Assembly (NCBI GenBank): GCA_036346225.1
Contig: JARFIW010000905.1
Span: 2,132,680 to 2,196,679, forward strand
Source: Platerodrilus igneus
Taxonomy: Eukaryota; Arthropoda; Insecta; Coleoptera; Lycidae
Direction: 5' to 3'
DNA length: 64,000 nucleotides
Part shown: piece after piece, positions 1-10,152 of the stretch
How the letters are laid out: each line of letters opens with the position of its first letter
Position numbering within the stretch: position 1 is the stretch's first letter
Program-made: the position numbers and the translations under genes
The notes under the pieces: generated by a model
What the model saw: the letters and a program-made list of their open reading frames with translations, nothing else
The model's database searches: none
Told to the model about the DNA's origin: nothing

Positions 1-30
1 TTCAAAGGGCTACACGGGTTTTGGAAGCTA

Positions 31-3000
31 TCAAATGTACATATATTTTTCTTCAACTTCTAATCGCAGATACACAACAGCGGCCATCGCTACGGAACTG
101 GCGTCGGAGAATCCGATTAAACGGGCTTGACTGTTGCCGATTTTCCAAATAAATCGTGGTATTGTTATGTATTCGAGAAGTGGCAGTTCAATTTGAATTT
201 GCTGCCATTCTTGAAGAATTTCTGCGGGCAATTGTTCATCCCAATCCACCTTTTGTAGCCATAGGCGTTGCATAAGGCATTTGAGAAGAACCGTAAATGG
301 ACTTAAATAACCATTAATATCGAATATGCGTGCTATGCGTGACAAAATTCCTCGCTTAGTAGGGATGTCTGCAATATTTGAAACTTTACATCTAAATGTA
401 TCGGAACCCATATCCCAACAGAGACCCAGAACATCACGTGTTGTCAAAGTGGGATTAGAGTTCGGTAGATTTAGAACGTCCGTCTCCGACTTATCAATAA
501 CTGAAGTGTGTGAACTTGCCCATTTTCCTAAGTCGAAGTTACCTAGTTTTAGTAAATTGATCAATTCATTTTTTAGAAGGAGAGTTTCTTCTACAGAATC
601 GGATCCAGTCAAAATATCATCAATGTAAGTTGATGATCTAAGGGCTCGGGAAGCCCGGGGGTACGAACGACCCTCGTCTTCTACCAACTGCTGTAGAACA
701 CGAAGGGCAAGGAAAGGGCTACAGGTAGCGCCAAAAATAACGCGGGTATGTTCATATTCCGTTAAAGGTTCACAAGGGTGAAACCTCCAAAAAATATGTA
801 AAAATTTTCTATCTTCTGGGTGAACGACTATAGATCTAAACATTTGACGAATATCGCAAGTGAGTGCGACTTGAGGTATTCGAAATCCTGTTATTACAAG
901 ACCAATATCAGATTGTAATTTGGGGCCCGGTAAAAGAATATCATTGAGACTTGTACCATTAATATCTCTATCGACAGGACTAAACACGACTCGAACTTGA
1001 GTACTAGAGGGCTTATTTTTAACCACGCCGTGGTGAGTCATGATATATAAGGACTGTTTTACAGCGGGAGTGAGTTGTCCCTGCGACACATAATTAGCAA
1101 TATTTTCTGAATATAATTTATAAAAGTTTTTGTCGCGTGCAAATCGAGCTTCTAGTTTTAGAAAGCGATTGGTAGCTAATTCTCGTGTTGAACCTAATGT
1201 TCGGGTGGTGTTTTCTATGAACGGTAGTCGAACCACATACTGGCCTAACTCGTTTCGTATAGTAGTGGACTTGAAATAATTTTCACAAGCCACGTTTTCA
1301 GGCGACATTGGCGGCGTAAATGGTATTTCTTCATCTTCCCAGAAGGCACGAATGGTGTCGCTAAGAGACGGTTCTTCTGAGATGCTAGTGTACAACGCAA
1401 CCCCTGAATACGGTTGACTTAAAGCTGGTACATCACCCATAATAACCCAACCAAACGAGGTAAGAAGCGTCGATGGCTTGCCTGTTATACGCAACGAATC
1501 GTTGGGTGTGGCATCTAAGACAGCTTGAACACCTAACAGCATATCGACCGGAGCGGATATGTGAAATTCAGGATCCGCCAATTGTAGGGACGAAAATTTG
1601 TCTATTAAATGCTTAGATAAATTTGCTATCGGAAGATCTGCGGTAATACGAGATAAAACAACAGCCTGTAAATTTAAAGAAACGTTTTGATCATATATTG
1701 ATGTAACGTTACAGGTAGCAATTCCATGAACCTTTTCTAGCGGAGATTGGCCTACTCCACGTATTTCAAAAGGAAATTTCTTGCGTTTAAGACCTAACTT
1801 GTTAGCTAAAGATAATGTGATGAAATTAGAATGCGACCCTTGATCTAAAACTAAGCGACAGCGATGCCAACTACCGTCACAGGCTAAAATTAGTACCTGC
1901 GCCGTGGCTAAAAGCGCAACGGTTCCCTGTTCATTTGCACAGGAATGAACAAGAGAGACTGGAGCAGGAAAATGTTCAGCCGAATTAGCGGCACCTGAAG
2001 AGTGTCCTACCGCGCTTTGTGGCGGAGTCGGAATACTGCCTGAAATTGGTGCCTCGATACACAGTAGCGTATGGTGCATTTTACTACCGCACCGTTTGCA
2101 CTGATATTTTGACTTACAAGTCGAAAGAGGATGTGGTGATAAACACGCAAAACGTCTATGAAATTGCTTTACCATGTATTGCCTTTCTAGAGTTGATAAA
2201 GCTAATAATTTTGGACATCTGTAAAATTTGTGGAACTGATCGTCGCAGGCAGGACAGGGCTTAGAAACTGCCTGCTTTGCATTAAATCGTCGTGAAGTAA
2301 CTTCCTGTGCGGACATTGTTACACGCTTATTGTTTACAGAATTTGTATAATATGGTTGAGGGTTAGCCCTTTGTGGTGGACTAAACACATTTTTTGATGG
2401 TGGTGTATTATTGTTACCGCTCACCAGTGCTAAGATAGAACATTTGTTGCGTAAATATTTTATAAAATCGTTAAATTTCGGAAATGTTTGATTTAAATGT
2501 TCCTTTTCGAATTCTTGTCTCGACTTCGGGTCTAATAAACCGAGGGAAAAAAATAAAAATATGTAATCGGCCAACTCAGGTAGCTGCATGTCGATAAGAG
2601 CTGTGACGTTGGCTTGCAGGGTTTCACATAAATCACTAAGAACTTTTGGGGAATCCGTCTTTAGTTGAGTTAGTGAAAATATTTTGGATAAATAATGATT
2701 AGCAATTATTCGTTTATTAGTGTAGCGTTGAACTAAGAGATTATAAACAACCATATAATTTTCTGGAGCAAATCGAACAGATTGTGCTAGCTTTAATGTC
2801 GTCGCATCCAAATAAGAAAGCAAATATGTGAATTTTTCGCAATCATTAAGTGCGTTATTGTTGTGAATAATGTTGTCATATAGAGATTTAAACGCACCGA
2901 ATTTCTCAGGGTCACCTCGAAATATATCTATTTTTATTTCTGGTAAATGAACATTAGATCTGGTATTTCCAGAAATATCAATAGTATTTACATTGGGCGT

Positions 3001-3309
3001 TGTGTCTGAAACGACATAGCGCGCCGCATTAGCTAAAATATCATAGTACATAGTATTGAACGTAGATTCTAGATTAACGGTATCCGTAAATAAGGTTTTA
3101 TAAACGTCAGAGAGTGACGATAATTCATCTAAGACATCTAAAAATTTTGTTCTTACGTCATCTAGCTGACTAACACGAGCTTTAAATTGATCAAGATTAG
3201 TTGGTAACGTAGAAATTAAATCGTAACAATCTTGCAAACGTCGCCAGTACCTTTCTTTGCGATTTGTTAATCGTTTAAATTCAGCAATAACTTTACGTTC
3301 TGGTTCCAT
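31..3309 (-). CDS. BEL/Pao Gag-Pol polyprotein (partial, interrupted at the RNase H start)
   Basis: Polyprotein of a BEL/Pao retrotransposon. I place the start at the ATG at 3309 (MEPERKVIAEF); the frame stays open 29 codons further upstream to 3396, but that stretch looks like leader. Domains in order are a DUF1759-type Gag region, two Cys/His clusters (around 2263-2215 and 2105-2050), an aspartic protease of DUF1758 type with the motif LDQGSHSNF near 1850, a reverse transcriptase with YIDD at 628-617, a Pao A17-like connection region, and the start of RNase H (GFSDAS near 110). The frame ends at a stop at 31-33. A second frame just beyond shows conserved-looking residues, so I infer a frameshift near the edge. 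The missing part should be RNase H and integrase. The open 1,090-codon stretch suggests a fairly recent insertion. The assignment to BEL/Pao rests on domain order and motif recognition. Confidence 0.88.
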   Translation of the reverse strand: MEPERKVIAEFKRLTNRKERYWRRLQDCYDLISTLPTNLDQFKARVSQLDDVRTKFLDVLDELSSLSDVYKTLFTDTVNLESTFNTMYYDILANAARYVVSDTTPNVNTIDISGNTRSNVHLPEIKIDIFRGDPEKFGAFKSLYDNIIHNNNALNDCEKFTYLLSYLDATTLKLAQSVRFAPENYMVVYNLLVQRYTNKRIIANHYLSKIFSLTQLKTDSPKVLSDLCETLQANVTALIDMQLPELADYIFLFFSLGLLDPKSRQEFEKEHLNQTFPKFNDFIKYLRNKCSILALVSGNNNTPPSKNVFSPPQRANPQPYYTNSVNNKRVTMSAQEVTSRRFNAKQAVSKPCPACDDQFHKFYRCPKLLALSTLERQYMVKQFHRRFACLSPHPLSTCKSKYQCKRCGSKMHHTLLCIEAPISGSIPTPPQSAVGHSSGAANSAEHFPAPVSLVHSCANEQGTVALLATAQVLILACDGSWHRCRLVLDQGSHSNFITLSLANKLGLKRKKFPFEIRGVGQSPLEKVHGIATCNVTSIYDQNVSLNLQAVVLSRITADLPIANLSKHLIDKFSSLQLADPEFHISAPVDMLLGVQAVLDATPNDSLRITGKPSTLLTSFGWVIMGDVPALSQPYSGVALYTSISEEPSLSDTIRAFWEDEEIPFTPPMSPENVACENYFKSTTIRNELGQYVVRLPFIENTTRTLGSTRELATNRFLKLEARFARDKNFYKLYSENIANYVSQGQLTPAVKQSLYIMTHHGVVKNKPSSTQVRVVFSPVDRDINGTSLNDILLPGPKLQSDIGLVITGFRIPQVALTCDIRQMFRSIVVHPEDRKFLHIFWRFHPCEPLTEYEHTRVIFGATCSPFLALRVLQQLVEDEGRSYPRASRALRSSTYIDDILTGSDSVEETLLLKNELINLLKLGNFDLGKWASSHTSVIDKSETDVLNLPNSNPTLTTRDVLGLCWDMGSDTFRCKVSNIADIPTKRGILSRIARIFDINGYLSPFTVLLKCLMQRLWLQKVDWDEQLPAEILQEWQQIQIELPLLEYITIPRFIWKIGNSQARLIGFSDASSVAMAAVVYLRLEVEEKYMYI

Positions 3310-3830
3310 ATTGTACCAGGTATACTCGTAACAAATTGAAATCACAAATAACCAATAGAAAATGTAACGCAGTTGCAAAGCCTTAAAGGTAAACACAGTA
3401 CTCGTGGAGAAGCAATGTTAATGCTGATACAGACTTAAACTAATATAAGTGAATTCAGAACTCTAAGAAATAAAGTGCATTAGGTACGTAGTATTTACAA
3501 ACAAAAATGTAAACAAACAGTTTTGTTAAAGTCTTTTGACTTATTTTGTTATCTACACAGCTGATTGATAAGCGTAGTAACAAGATGTTAATGAACTACA
3601 AACTTTAAATAAATTGGAACAAGTTTTTAAACACCTGTAATGCTAAATGCAAAGTACTCGTTTATTGATAATAATTGAAGTTTGAAATCTTTAATAGAAA
3701 TCATGCATTTTAATATTCAAACCCACTTTTAGAAAATAGTTTTGAAAATGAATTAGTGTAATAATTTAAATTTTAATGATCCCGCTAATAAATTATATTA
3801 ATTTTGACTATAATTTAAAGCTTATTTGTT

Positions 3831-3899
3831 CAGTATGACCACTTTTTGTGATATGAGGCTCAGAAGGGCCACTTTTTGATATGAGGCTCAGAAGGACCA
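3831..3899 (-). other. Three tandem primer-binding-site-like units of the BEL element
   Basis: Read on the minus strand, TGGTCCTTCTGAGCCTC (3899-3883), TGGCCCTTCTGAGCCTC (3871-3855) and a decayed TGGTCATACTG (3841-3831) follow each other at a period of 28-30 bp, joined by spacers ending in CAAAAAG or CAAAAAGT. The first lies immediately downstream of the LTR, where reverse transcription is primed by a tRNA. The multiplication of the unit is seen directly; its use as a priming site is inferred. The same unit is repeated near 20395-20465 in the second block. Confidence 0.55.
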
Positions 3900-3905
3900 C
3901 TTTTT

Positions 3906-4308
3906 GTGTGGTACACGTTGGAGTGTATAAAAACAGGACAGCTCCAGAACGTTTCCCAAAGCGTAAAGCTTAGCAAATGGACTGTAATTGTATGGAGGTT
4001 AGGCGCGAAAAACAGTAACATAGGTCAAACCGTAATTAATGTTTTGCTTACCTTGCAATGTTGTTCACCAATTTACTCCCGCGAAGATAGGTGTTGTTTA
4101 TCGGTCGACGCACTTGGTCGGGTAGCAGCACTTATGCACTCGCGGTTATAGTTATTAGGTGTTGAGTCGGCGAAACGATACGAGAGAGTGTCTTGTTGGT
4201 GAAGCGAAAAGGCTTTATCGCTCCGCCATATGTGTAGCACAACAACAATATACGATAAGGCCATCTATACTGTCAATCGCTGACCTCCAACTGTATGAAG
4301 TTTTAACA
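3906..4308 (-). repeat. 5' LTR of the BEL/Pao element
   Basis: About 400 bp. On the minus strand it starts TGTTAAAAC at 4308 and ends near 3906 with CACA, five bases before the first primer-binding-site-like repeat. The boundary at 4308/4309 is fixed by comparison with uninterrupted protease copies at 9.8, 15.1 and 31.1 kb. The left end is inferred from the position of the primer-binding-site-like repeat and could shift by a few bases. Ordinary open frames across this stretch are spurious. Confidence 0.7.
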
Positions 4309-4594
4309 CTACTTTTAAAATAACCACACTATTCCCAACCGCAAATCGCTTTTTATTTGGCGCAACCAGGTGACTTTCTTTTATTGGCATAATTCTGTCA
4401 CACACTTTTGCTTTAATTTCATTGACGAATTCCTCCGATACTAAACTCGCCTCAGTTCCCGAATCCAATAACGCTCCTAAATTTTTCTCAAAAATTTTAA
4501 CTTCAATTATAGGCAAACAAAAATTTTCTCTTATTTCTGACTCAACTTCTTTCTCTATCTTTAAAAATTCCTCCGGATGTTCATATTTGTACAC
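4309..4594 (-). pseudogene. Copy 1 protease, truncated by the BEL insertion
   Basis: The N-terminal 95 codons of the retropepsin-like protease described for copy 2 are present, including the active-site motif LLDSGTEASLV. At 4309 the reading frame runs into the BEL LTR and adds about 14 unrelated residues before a stop at 4265. The C-terminal half, including the ILG motif, is lost. Copy 4 (20873-21158) carries the same truncation. Confidence 0.85.
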
Positions 4595-4661
4595 AGTGAT
4601 GTCTAGTGGTTTGTCTAAAAATCCTGTCCAGGTCTGGTCTCCCTACTTGGTCCAGGTCTCG

Positions 4662-6209
4662 CTACCACCTCAGCATATGTCTGCGGCGTTTCTGCTCTGT
4701 TTGTGTTGTCATTTTCTCGGTTATGCGTCGTCGATGTCCCTCGTATGTCTGGCGAACTGTTCTGTCTCGTACCCCCTGTCTTGGTGCAGGTCCCCTACCT
4801 ACACTGTTACTCTTGAAAAAGGTTCGTCTTGGTTCCCAGTTCAGTCGGTTATATCCGAAATTAGTCCCCCGTCTTGTATAGTTGTCCCTTCTGTTGTCGA
4901 ACCTAACCGTGTTTACCTGTCGTTCCCTTGGTTCTCGAGGTTGTTTACTGCTTACGTCGTCATATCTCTGCAAGTACTCCAAAAACATCTCTCTGTCTAC
5001 AATACTTTGCATCTTGTATAGTTGTCCCTTCTGTTGTCGAACCTAACCGTGTTTACCTGTCGTTACCTTGGTTCTCGAGGTTGTTTAATGCTTACGTCGT
5101 CATACCTCTGCAGGTACTCCAAAAACATCTCTCTGTCTACAATACTTTGCAACACTACATGTTGCCTAACCTCAACTTCGAAATGTCGTGAAAGATATTT
5201 GATGATTTGTCTGTCCGTCAATGGTGGATTCAACTGCTTCGCTATGCTATACTTGCATATAGCATATTACTCCCTACTTCCCCTCTAAATTTTTCAGTTA
5301 TTAAATTGTGACGTACTGGGTCCTGTCGATGGTCACTCCAGTAGTGTTTTAAAAATCGGTCCTCAAAGTCATTGTTTGTCTCAATTTCCTGTTCTATCAA
5401 GTTATACCAGGCTTCTGCATGTTCTTTCAGCAACGCTTTTACAATGTTGAGCTTTGCCTGTTCATCGAACAAATTACAAACCAAACCTCTAATGTTATTA
5501 ATAAAGATTTGAGGATTCACCCTGCTATCCCCATAAAATTTCATTTGTTGATCCAGCGACATATTTCCTGTTACAAATCAAAGTCGATACATTTTGTTTA
5601 ATTCCGGTCACTTCTCTCTCTACGCTACCTAGTTGATCCCTACATGAGTCTGTCACCTCAGTCATTTTAACGTTAATTTCATCTTCACAGAAGATCCTCA
5701 CCTCCGTCCTTAATTATCCCATTCCCTGACTCAAGCCTCTAATATCACACTCATTTTTATCCACCCTATTTTCTACCTTCCCATTTTACCGTTAATCTAT
5801 TTTAAACTCATTAAATTTTGAGTAGACTTATCAATCTTTCCTCCTAACGTTTCTGTCATTTTCTCAAATTTCCTATTTGATTCCTCACTCATCTGCTCTA
5901 ATTTCCGGTTTGATTACTCTCTAACCCTGCTTAACGTCTCATTCATCTTTTCAAATTTTCTATTTGAGTCCTTTCTAACCCCGCTTAATGTCTCACTCAT
6001 CTGATCAAATTTCCTGTTAATTCTTCCCTACTTAATCTCATTTCCTCTAACATTCTTATCATTAATTCATTTCCTTGTTCCCCTGATTCCGTCCTCGACT
6101 GATCTCTAATTCCTCCTGCTTCCTCCATTTTTCCTGATTTCTCAAATAATGCACTGTCGTCACTTCCAATTTCCACTCCTTGGCTTCTTAACCACTCCTT
6201 CCTCTGCAT
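4662..6209 (-). pseudogene. Copy 1 Gag, frameshifted
   Basis: Same Gag as described for copy 6. Changes private to copies 1 and 4 are a direct duplication of 140 bp (4872-5011 and 5012-5151) in the basic C-terminal region, which is not a multiple of three and shifts the frame. Copy 1 alone also has a small deletion at about 6018, which puts a stop after about 70 codons of the N-terminal coiled coil. It shares the family's common stop codons, so it was already dead before it was copied. Confidence 0.8.
4872..5151. repeat. 140-bp direct duplication inside copy 1 gag
   Basis: The segment beginning TCTTGTATAGTTGTCCC occurs at 4872 and again at 5012, in tandem, with few differences. It is absent from copies 2, 3, 5 and 6 and present in copy 4 at 21436-21715, so it predates the 16.5-kb duplication. 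It disrupts the Gag reading frame. Confidence 0.88.
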
Positions 6210-6316
6210 ACGTTCAAATCACTTCCTCACACACTCAAAATTATTTATAAATTTATACAAGACACACTCTCTCTCTCTCAGATCTGGAATAAAATGTTCA
6301 AATTTTATTTGGAACT

Positions 6317-6480
6317 CGAGTCGCACGTTTGGGTCGCCATAAAATTGCCGTGGACTCTCTGGGACAGTCTCTGGGACCACTCGAGCCTTCTAAAAATCGT
6401 TCAAGTCCCACGAATTGGGCGTCATAAAACTGCCGTGGAACATCTGTAAAATTCGTGCTCCACCTGGGCCAACATAAAAT
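6317..6480 (-). other. Tandem primer-binding-site-like modules in the leader of copy 1
   Basis: Three minus-strand modules, each preceded by ATTTTAT or GTTTTAT, resemble the complement of the 3' end of tRNA-Lys: 6338-6317 (TGGCGACCCAAACGTG), 6424-6400 (GACGCCCAATTCGTGGG) and a weaker one near 6472-6452 (TTGGCCCAGGTGGAGC). They lie between the LTR-like repeat and the gag start. See the copy 6 entry for the comparison. Confidence 0.5.
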
Positions 6481-6563
6481 TTAAAAAAAATCCTTACCCT
6501 TTATTTAGGGCGCCTTCAAATTTCTCTGCTTCTCTGGCAAGCTCAGCTGCGCCTCTTCTTGAA

Positions 6564-8341
6564 TACCTAATTTTACATACATACCTCTTTCACACTCACA
6601 TGCCATCAAATGAAATTACTAAATTAATACGACAACCATACAACCTTTTATTTACACGTATTAATAGATAAAATATATTTACACATGTGTACCAACAGTT
6701 TGGTACAATAATTACCAGCTTAATTTATTGAATGTTTTAAAGTCCTTGATTTTTAAAATGATTTTAAACAAATTCGAGTAGATATGAGTAGAGGGGCCCC
6801 ACATGTAACCATAATTTGACTTCACACTGGTGTATTGTGAGCTCATTATAACCCAGTTTTGTTTGTATATGCTTTTAAACCTTGCATTAATGAAAACAAA
6901 TTTACAGACCCGTTTACTTCTTACAACACAATTTATAGCCTGTATAAATTTTTATTATATCCTAAATAAACCCTTTTCAATACTCAAAATTATTAAATTG
7001 TCCTGTACATGTATCCTTTTAAACAGGTTTTTAAAACAATAAATATGCCACCAATAAGTCAACCACACAAACACAAAATATCCACAAATGTTTATATAAA
7101 ACAGAAATTTCAAATTAATTACCTGGAGATATCTTCACTCTTCATTACCGTCGGGGATGGCTACCAGAAACCCCTCGTCGTTGCGTCCATCTACTACGCT
7201 GATTGCCGGCTTCACAAACCTCTACCATTTGATATCTCCGCTACCACACCTGTTCTCCACAAGATATACGTTTCGTCTCACAGTACCATTCCATACTAGT
7301 GCTTCACTTCAATAACTTGAGGTCCGCTACTACAGTTTTATACTTTCAAATGATGTTAAATGTAACTTTACTACACACACAAATTCTAACCGAAAGCATA
7401 ACTATTGTGTTGGTCTGAACCCGTATTCAGAACTCCATGGAAGTAAAGAGAAGAGAGAGCTTTAATATCTTTGCTCGGGTATTTATATTATTATCCAATC
7501 CCCCTATTGAACCCGTTTCATTTGAAAAGCTTATTTTCAAAGCGGTTTCTCAAAATTTTGAACGTAACCGTCTCTAAATTCTGCAAACTTTCTCGCGTCC
7601 TACATGTTGTTTACCTAGAATTCGTTTTCTATCTTACCGTGTGCGTTCTTTTCGAAAACTGTTGACTCTCAACCCATGACAAAGTTTTCTGTCGTCACAA
7701 TGCTCCTCCTAACCGTTGTTCATCTTTGTTCTATACATATCAGTTGTTTCCTTTAAAACTCCACTTGAGTTGCAGAAAATCGATATTGTCGACGTCCTTC
7801 ATCAACTCTACATGTATATCTTACGTGACTTTCAATCCAACGCTTCATTTATATTTGTCTGTATCTGTTGTATATTATCGATTGTTCATTCCACTCCCTC
7901 CTTAAGATGTTTATTACTATAACTGCTTATATAAATTGACTGTTGAAAACAATTTCTATGGAATTCTATATTAACGTTCGTCCAATATTCTCTGAACGTA
8001 ACATTTAACAACAGATGTTTCTTGTAATTATCGACCGTTTGAAAATAACAATTCCTAGATTCTCTGCTTTGTAGTATCTGTGTGACTGAACGTTGGCTTT
8101 TAAAACGAATATATTTGCGTTAGAAATTATTGATTTTCTTATGCAAGCGCGCTCCCTTTTTGGTTTCGTGCGTTTGATTAAAAGAAATTATGATTAATTA
8201 TGCGTATCCTTCAGCTTCTATGTACTTTAAAGCTTTTCTTCCTTTATGTAATTTTCTCATTCGAATTTAAATATAAAAATACCTTAATACTTGTCCGTTT
8301 TCACTATATGAATTAAATTAATTTGGCGCGTAAATAATTTG
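6564..8341 (-). repeat. LTR-like repeat between copies 1 and 2 (1,778 bp)
   Basis: This sequence recurs between every pair of gag-protease units and upstream of copies 3 and 6. On the minus strand it starts CAAATTATTTACGCGCC after a poly-A/purine run (8349-8342) and ends GTAAAATTAGGTA. The limits come from comparing the array copies with the diverged solo copy at 35252-37094, which begins and ends at the same points. I do not see the usual TG...CA termini, so the true ends may differ by some bases. Open frames inside it are short and not conserved in phase; I see no gene. Confidence 0.65.
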
Positions 8342-8464
8342 TTTTTTTTTATATACACGGTTGCTAAAATTTTATTGTCTACATCTATTTACCCCTTTAA
8401 ATCCACAACATAATTCCCCTATTTCAATTCAAAGAAAACTCACCTACGTTTTCTTGGATTTAAA

Positions 8465-9024
8465 TATAACCTAATTCCTTCTACCTAACCTTACATGATA
8501 TTTCTAAACACCTATCTACTTACTTAACACTACCTATACCTATTTATCCAACCTATCACTCCTTATTTACCTATTTCTACCTATCCCTATCTATCTCTAA
8601 TTATTTCTATCTATCTACACCTATCTTTATTTATAACTAACTATTCACACCTATCCCTACTCGTTAACTAACTATCTCTATCTATCACTAACACGTCACT
8701 GTCTTATTTCTGTCTATTTCCCTATACCTTTTGTCAACTATTGACTCTTTAAGTACCTCACTTCTATATTTTTCTACCTATCTTCACTGTTATTTAAGTT
8801 TCTTCTACTTATGTCCAACTTTTATCTTTAATATTACCTATTACTATCACTATCTATTTATTACACTAACTATACACCTATCTCTACATTTACCTCTAAC
8901 TATCTTCCCTTATTTATCCTATTCCTAATTTTATTTTTCTATATACACGAATCTCTATCTCTATCTATTTAAATTCTACTCTAACTATTCACCTATTATT
9001 ATATTTTTCCTCTATTAAGTGTCA
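8465..9024. repeat. Degenerate CTAT-rich tract downstream of copy 2 protease
   Basis: About 560 bp built from imperfect CTAT/CTATC and ACCTAT units (GATAG-rich on the coding strand of the element), ending just past the protease stop. The same tract occurs at 13812, 18960, 25022 and 29812, nearly base for base, so it is part of the element and not an independent microsatellite at each site. It occupies the place where pol would be expected. Confidence 0.8.
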
Positions 9025-10008
9025 TTATTTAAATCTGACTCTTTTCTTGATCCTCCATGTCTTTCTTCTAACAATCTTAATACACTTCATCCCTGTCTCC
9101 CCTCCTTCTATTTCTATACTTATTCCCTCTATTGCTTCACATAAAATAAAATCATCCCTATTATCCTGACTCTTAAATATTTCTTCTTCTGTCTCTATAC
9201 TTGTCTGTTTCTCATTTACTATTATTCCCTTTGATGCGGACAAACCAAACGATACTACCTTAACATTTTCATCTTTTCCCTCTATATAAAATTCTTTACC
9301 TCTTCTAGACTGTTTATGTACTATATTCACACAATAAGAATTTCCTAAACCAAAATTACCAAAATTATCTTTGCCACTTATCTCACTTATGCCTACTTTT
9401 AACTCTTGTGTGTAACCTAATGCTGCGTTCGCCTTTACTCTTATTAATTCTGACTCTTTATTCCTTAACAATGCTGCACTTGATTCTACCTCTACTAGTT
9501 CAGGTTTTTCGTTTACTACCAATTGTACCTCTTCTAACTTTTCCTCATTATATTCAACTGCGTCGATCTCTTTCACCTTTTCCTCATCTACCTCTATAAC
9601 ATTAATACATAACCCCATGTCATCTTCTGTAACATCATAACTTGCCTTCCAGGGCAATATCCTATCCCTAATCCTAACTACCTTCCTCTCCATATCTATT
9701 ATTACTCCTAGCGTCATCATACAATCAACCCCTAATATCCCTTCAAACTTTAATCCAGGTACAATTATAAATTCCTGCTCACAGCTTACTGAACCTAACT
9801 CTACTTTTAAAATAACTACACTATTCACAACCGCAAATCGCTTTTTATTCGGCGCAACCAGGTGACTTTGTTTTATTGGCATAATTCTGTCACACACTTT
9901 TGCTTTAATTTCATTGACGAATTCCTCCGATACTAAACTCGCCTCAGTTCCCGAATCCAATAACGCTCCTAAATTTTTCTCAAAAATTTTAACTTCAATT
10001 ATAAGCAA
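9025..10008 (-). CDS. Copy 2 retropepsin-like protease with long C-terminal extension (327 aa)
   Basis: The best preserved frame of the family. Residues 1-100 look like a retropepsin: active-site motif LLDSGTEASLVS with the catalytic Asp at residue 18, and the second conserved motif GILGVD around 90-95. Residues 110-327 are a hydrophilic Glu/Lys-rich tail ending in a basic cluster (RRKTWRIKKRVRFK). I recognise no domain in it, and no reverse transcriptase follows. The frame is open in all three copies that have not been cut at that point, except for small indels in copies 3 and 6. In the other copies it starts earlier, at a MYKYEH motif; in copies 2 and 5 a one-base deletion in an A run near 10006 cuts that start off. 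The likely ancestral role is Gag cleavage in a virus-like particle; that is family knowledge, not visible activity. Confidence 0.75.
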   Translation of the reverse strand: MLIIEVKIFEKNLGALLDSGTEASLVSEEFVNEIKAKVCDRIMPIKQSHLVAPNKKRFAVVNSVVILKVELGSVSCEQEFIIVPGLKFEGILGVDCMMTLGVIIDMERKVVRIRDRILPWKASYDVTEDDMGLCINVIEVDEEKVKEIDAVEYNEEKLEEVQLVVNEKPELVEVESSAALLRNKESELIRVKANAALGYTQELKVGISEISGKDNFGNFGLGNSYCVNIVHKQSRRGKEFYIEGKDENVKVVSFGLSASKGIIVNEKQTSIETEEEIFKSQDNRDDFILCEAIEGISIEIEGGETGMKCIKIVRRKTWRIKKRVRFK

Positions 10009-10152
10009 AAAAAATTTTCTCTTATTTCTGACTCAACTTCTTCCTCTATCTTTAAAAATTCCTTCGGATGTTCATATTTGTACACAGTGATGTCTAGTGG
10101 TTTGTCTAAAAATCCTGTCCAGGTCTGGTCTCCTTACTTGGTCCAGGTCTCG

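Larger units (their letters stand above)
1..4308 (-). mobile_element. BEL/Pao LTR retrotransposon, 5' part, running off the left edge
   Basis: On the minus strand the order is LTR (4308 to about 3906), a run of primer-binding-site-like repeats (3899-3831), an untranslated leader (3830-3310) and a long Gag-Pol reading frame that leaves the window at position 1. The right edge is sharp. The protease gene of the neighbouring gag-protease element is co-linear with its other copies up to 4309 and then switches to a sequence starting TGTTAAAAC on the minus strand, the TG start expected of an LTR. BEL therefore inserted into copy 1 of the array. The other end, the 3' LTR and the target duplication lie outside the window. 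The first ~1.35 kb of the element is present again at 19531-20872. Confidence 0.85.

Noticed and set aside
3906..4151. Plus-strand frame and a GTATAAAAAC TATA-like box near 3925
   Set aside because: The region is the BEL LTR read in the wrong direction. No downstream gene on the plus strand fits.
4422..5021. Plus-strand open frame of 199 codons opposite the protease and gag of copy 1, repeated in all copies
   Set aside because: It is antisense to the recognisable gag-protease sequence, and its recurrence is explained by the element being repeated.
8731..8928. Repeated small plus-strand frame rich in Leu, Ser and Tyr
   Set aside because: It is a translation of the CTAT-rich tract and reflects base composition only.
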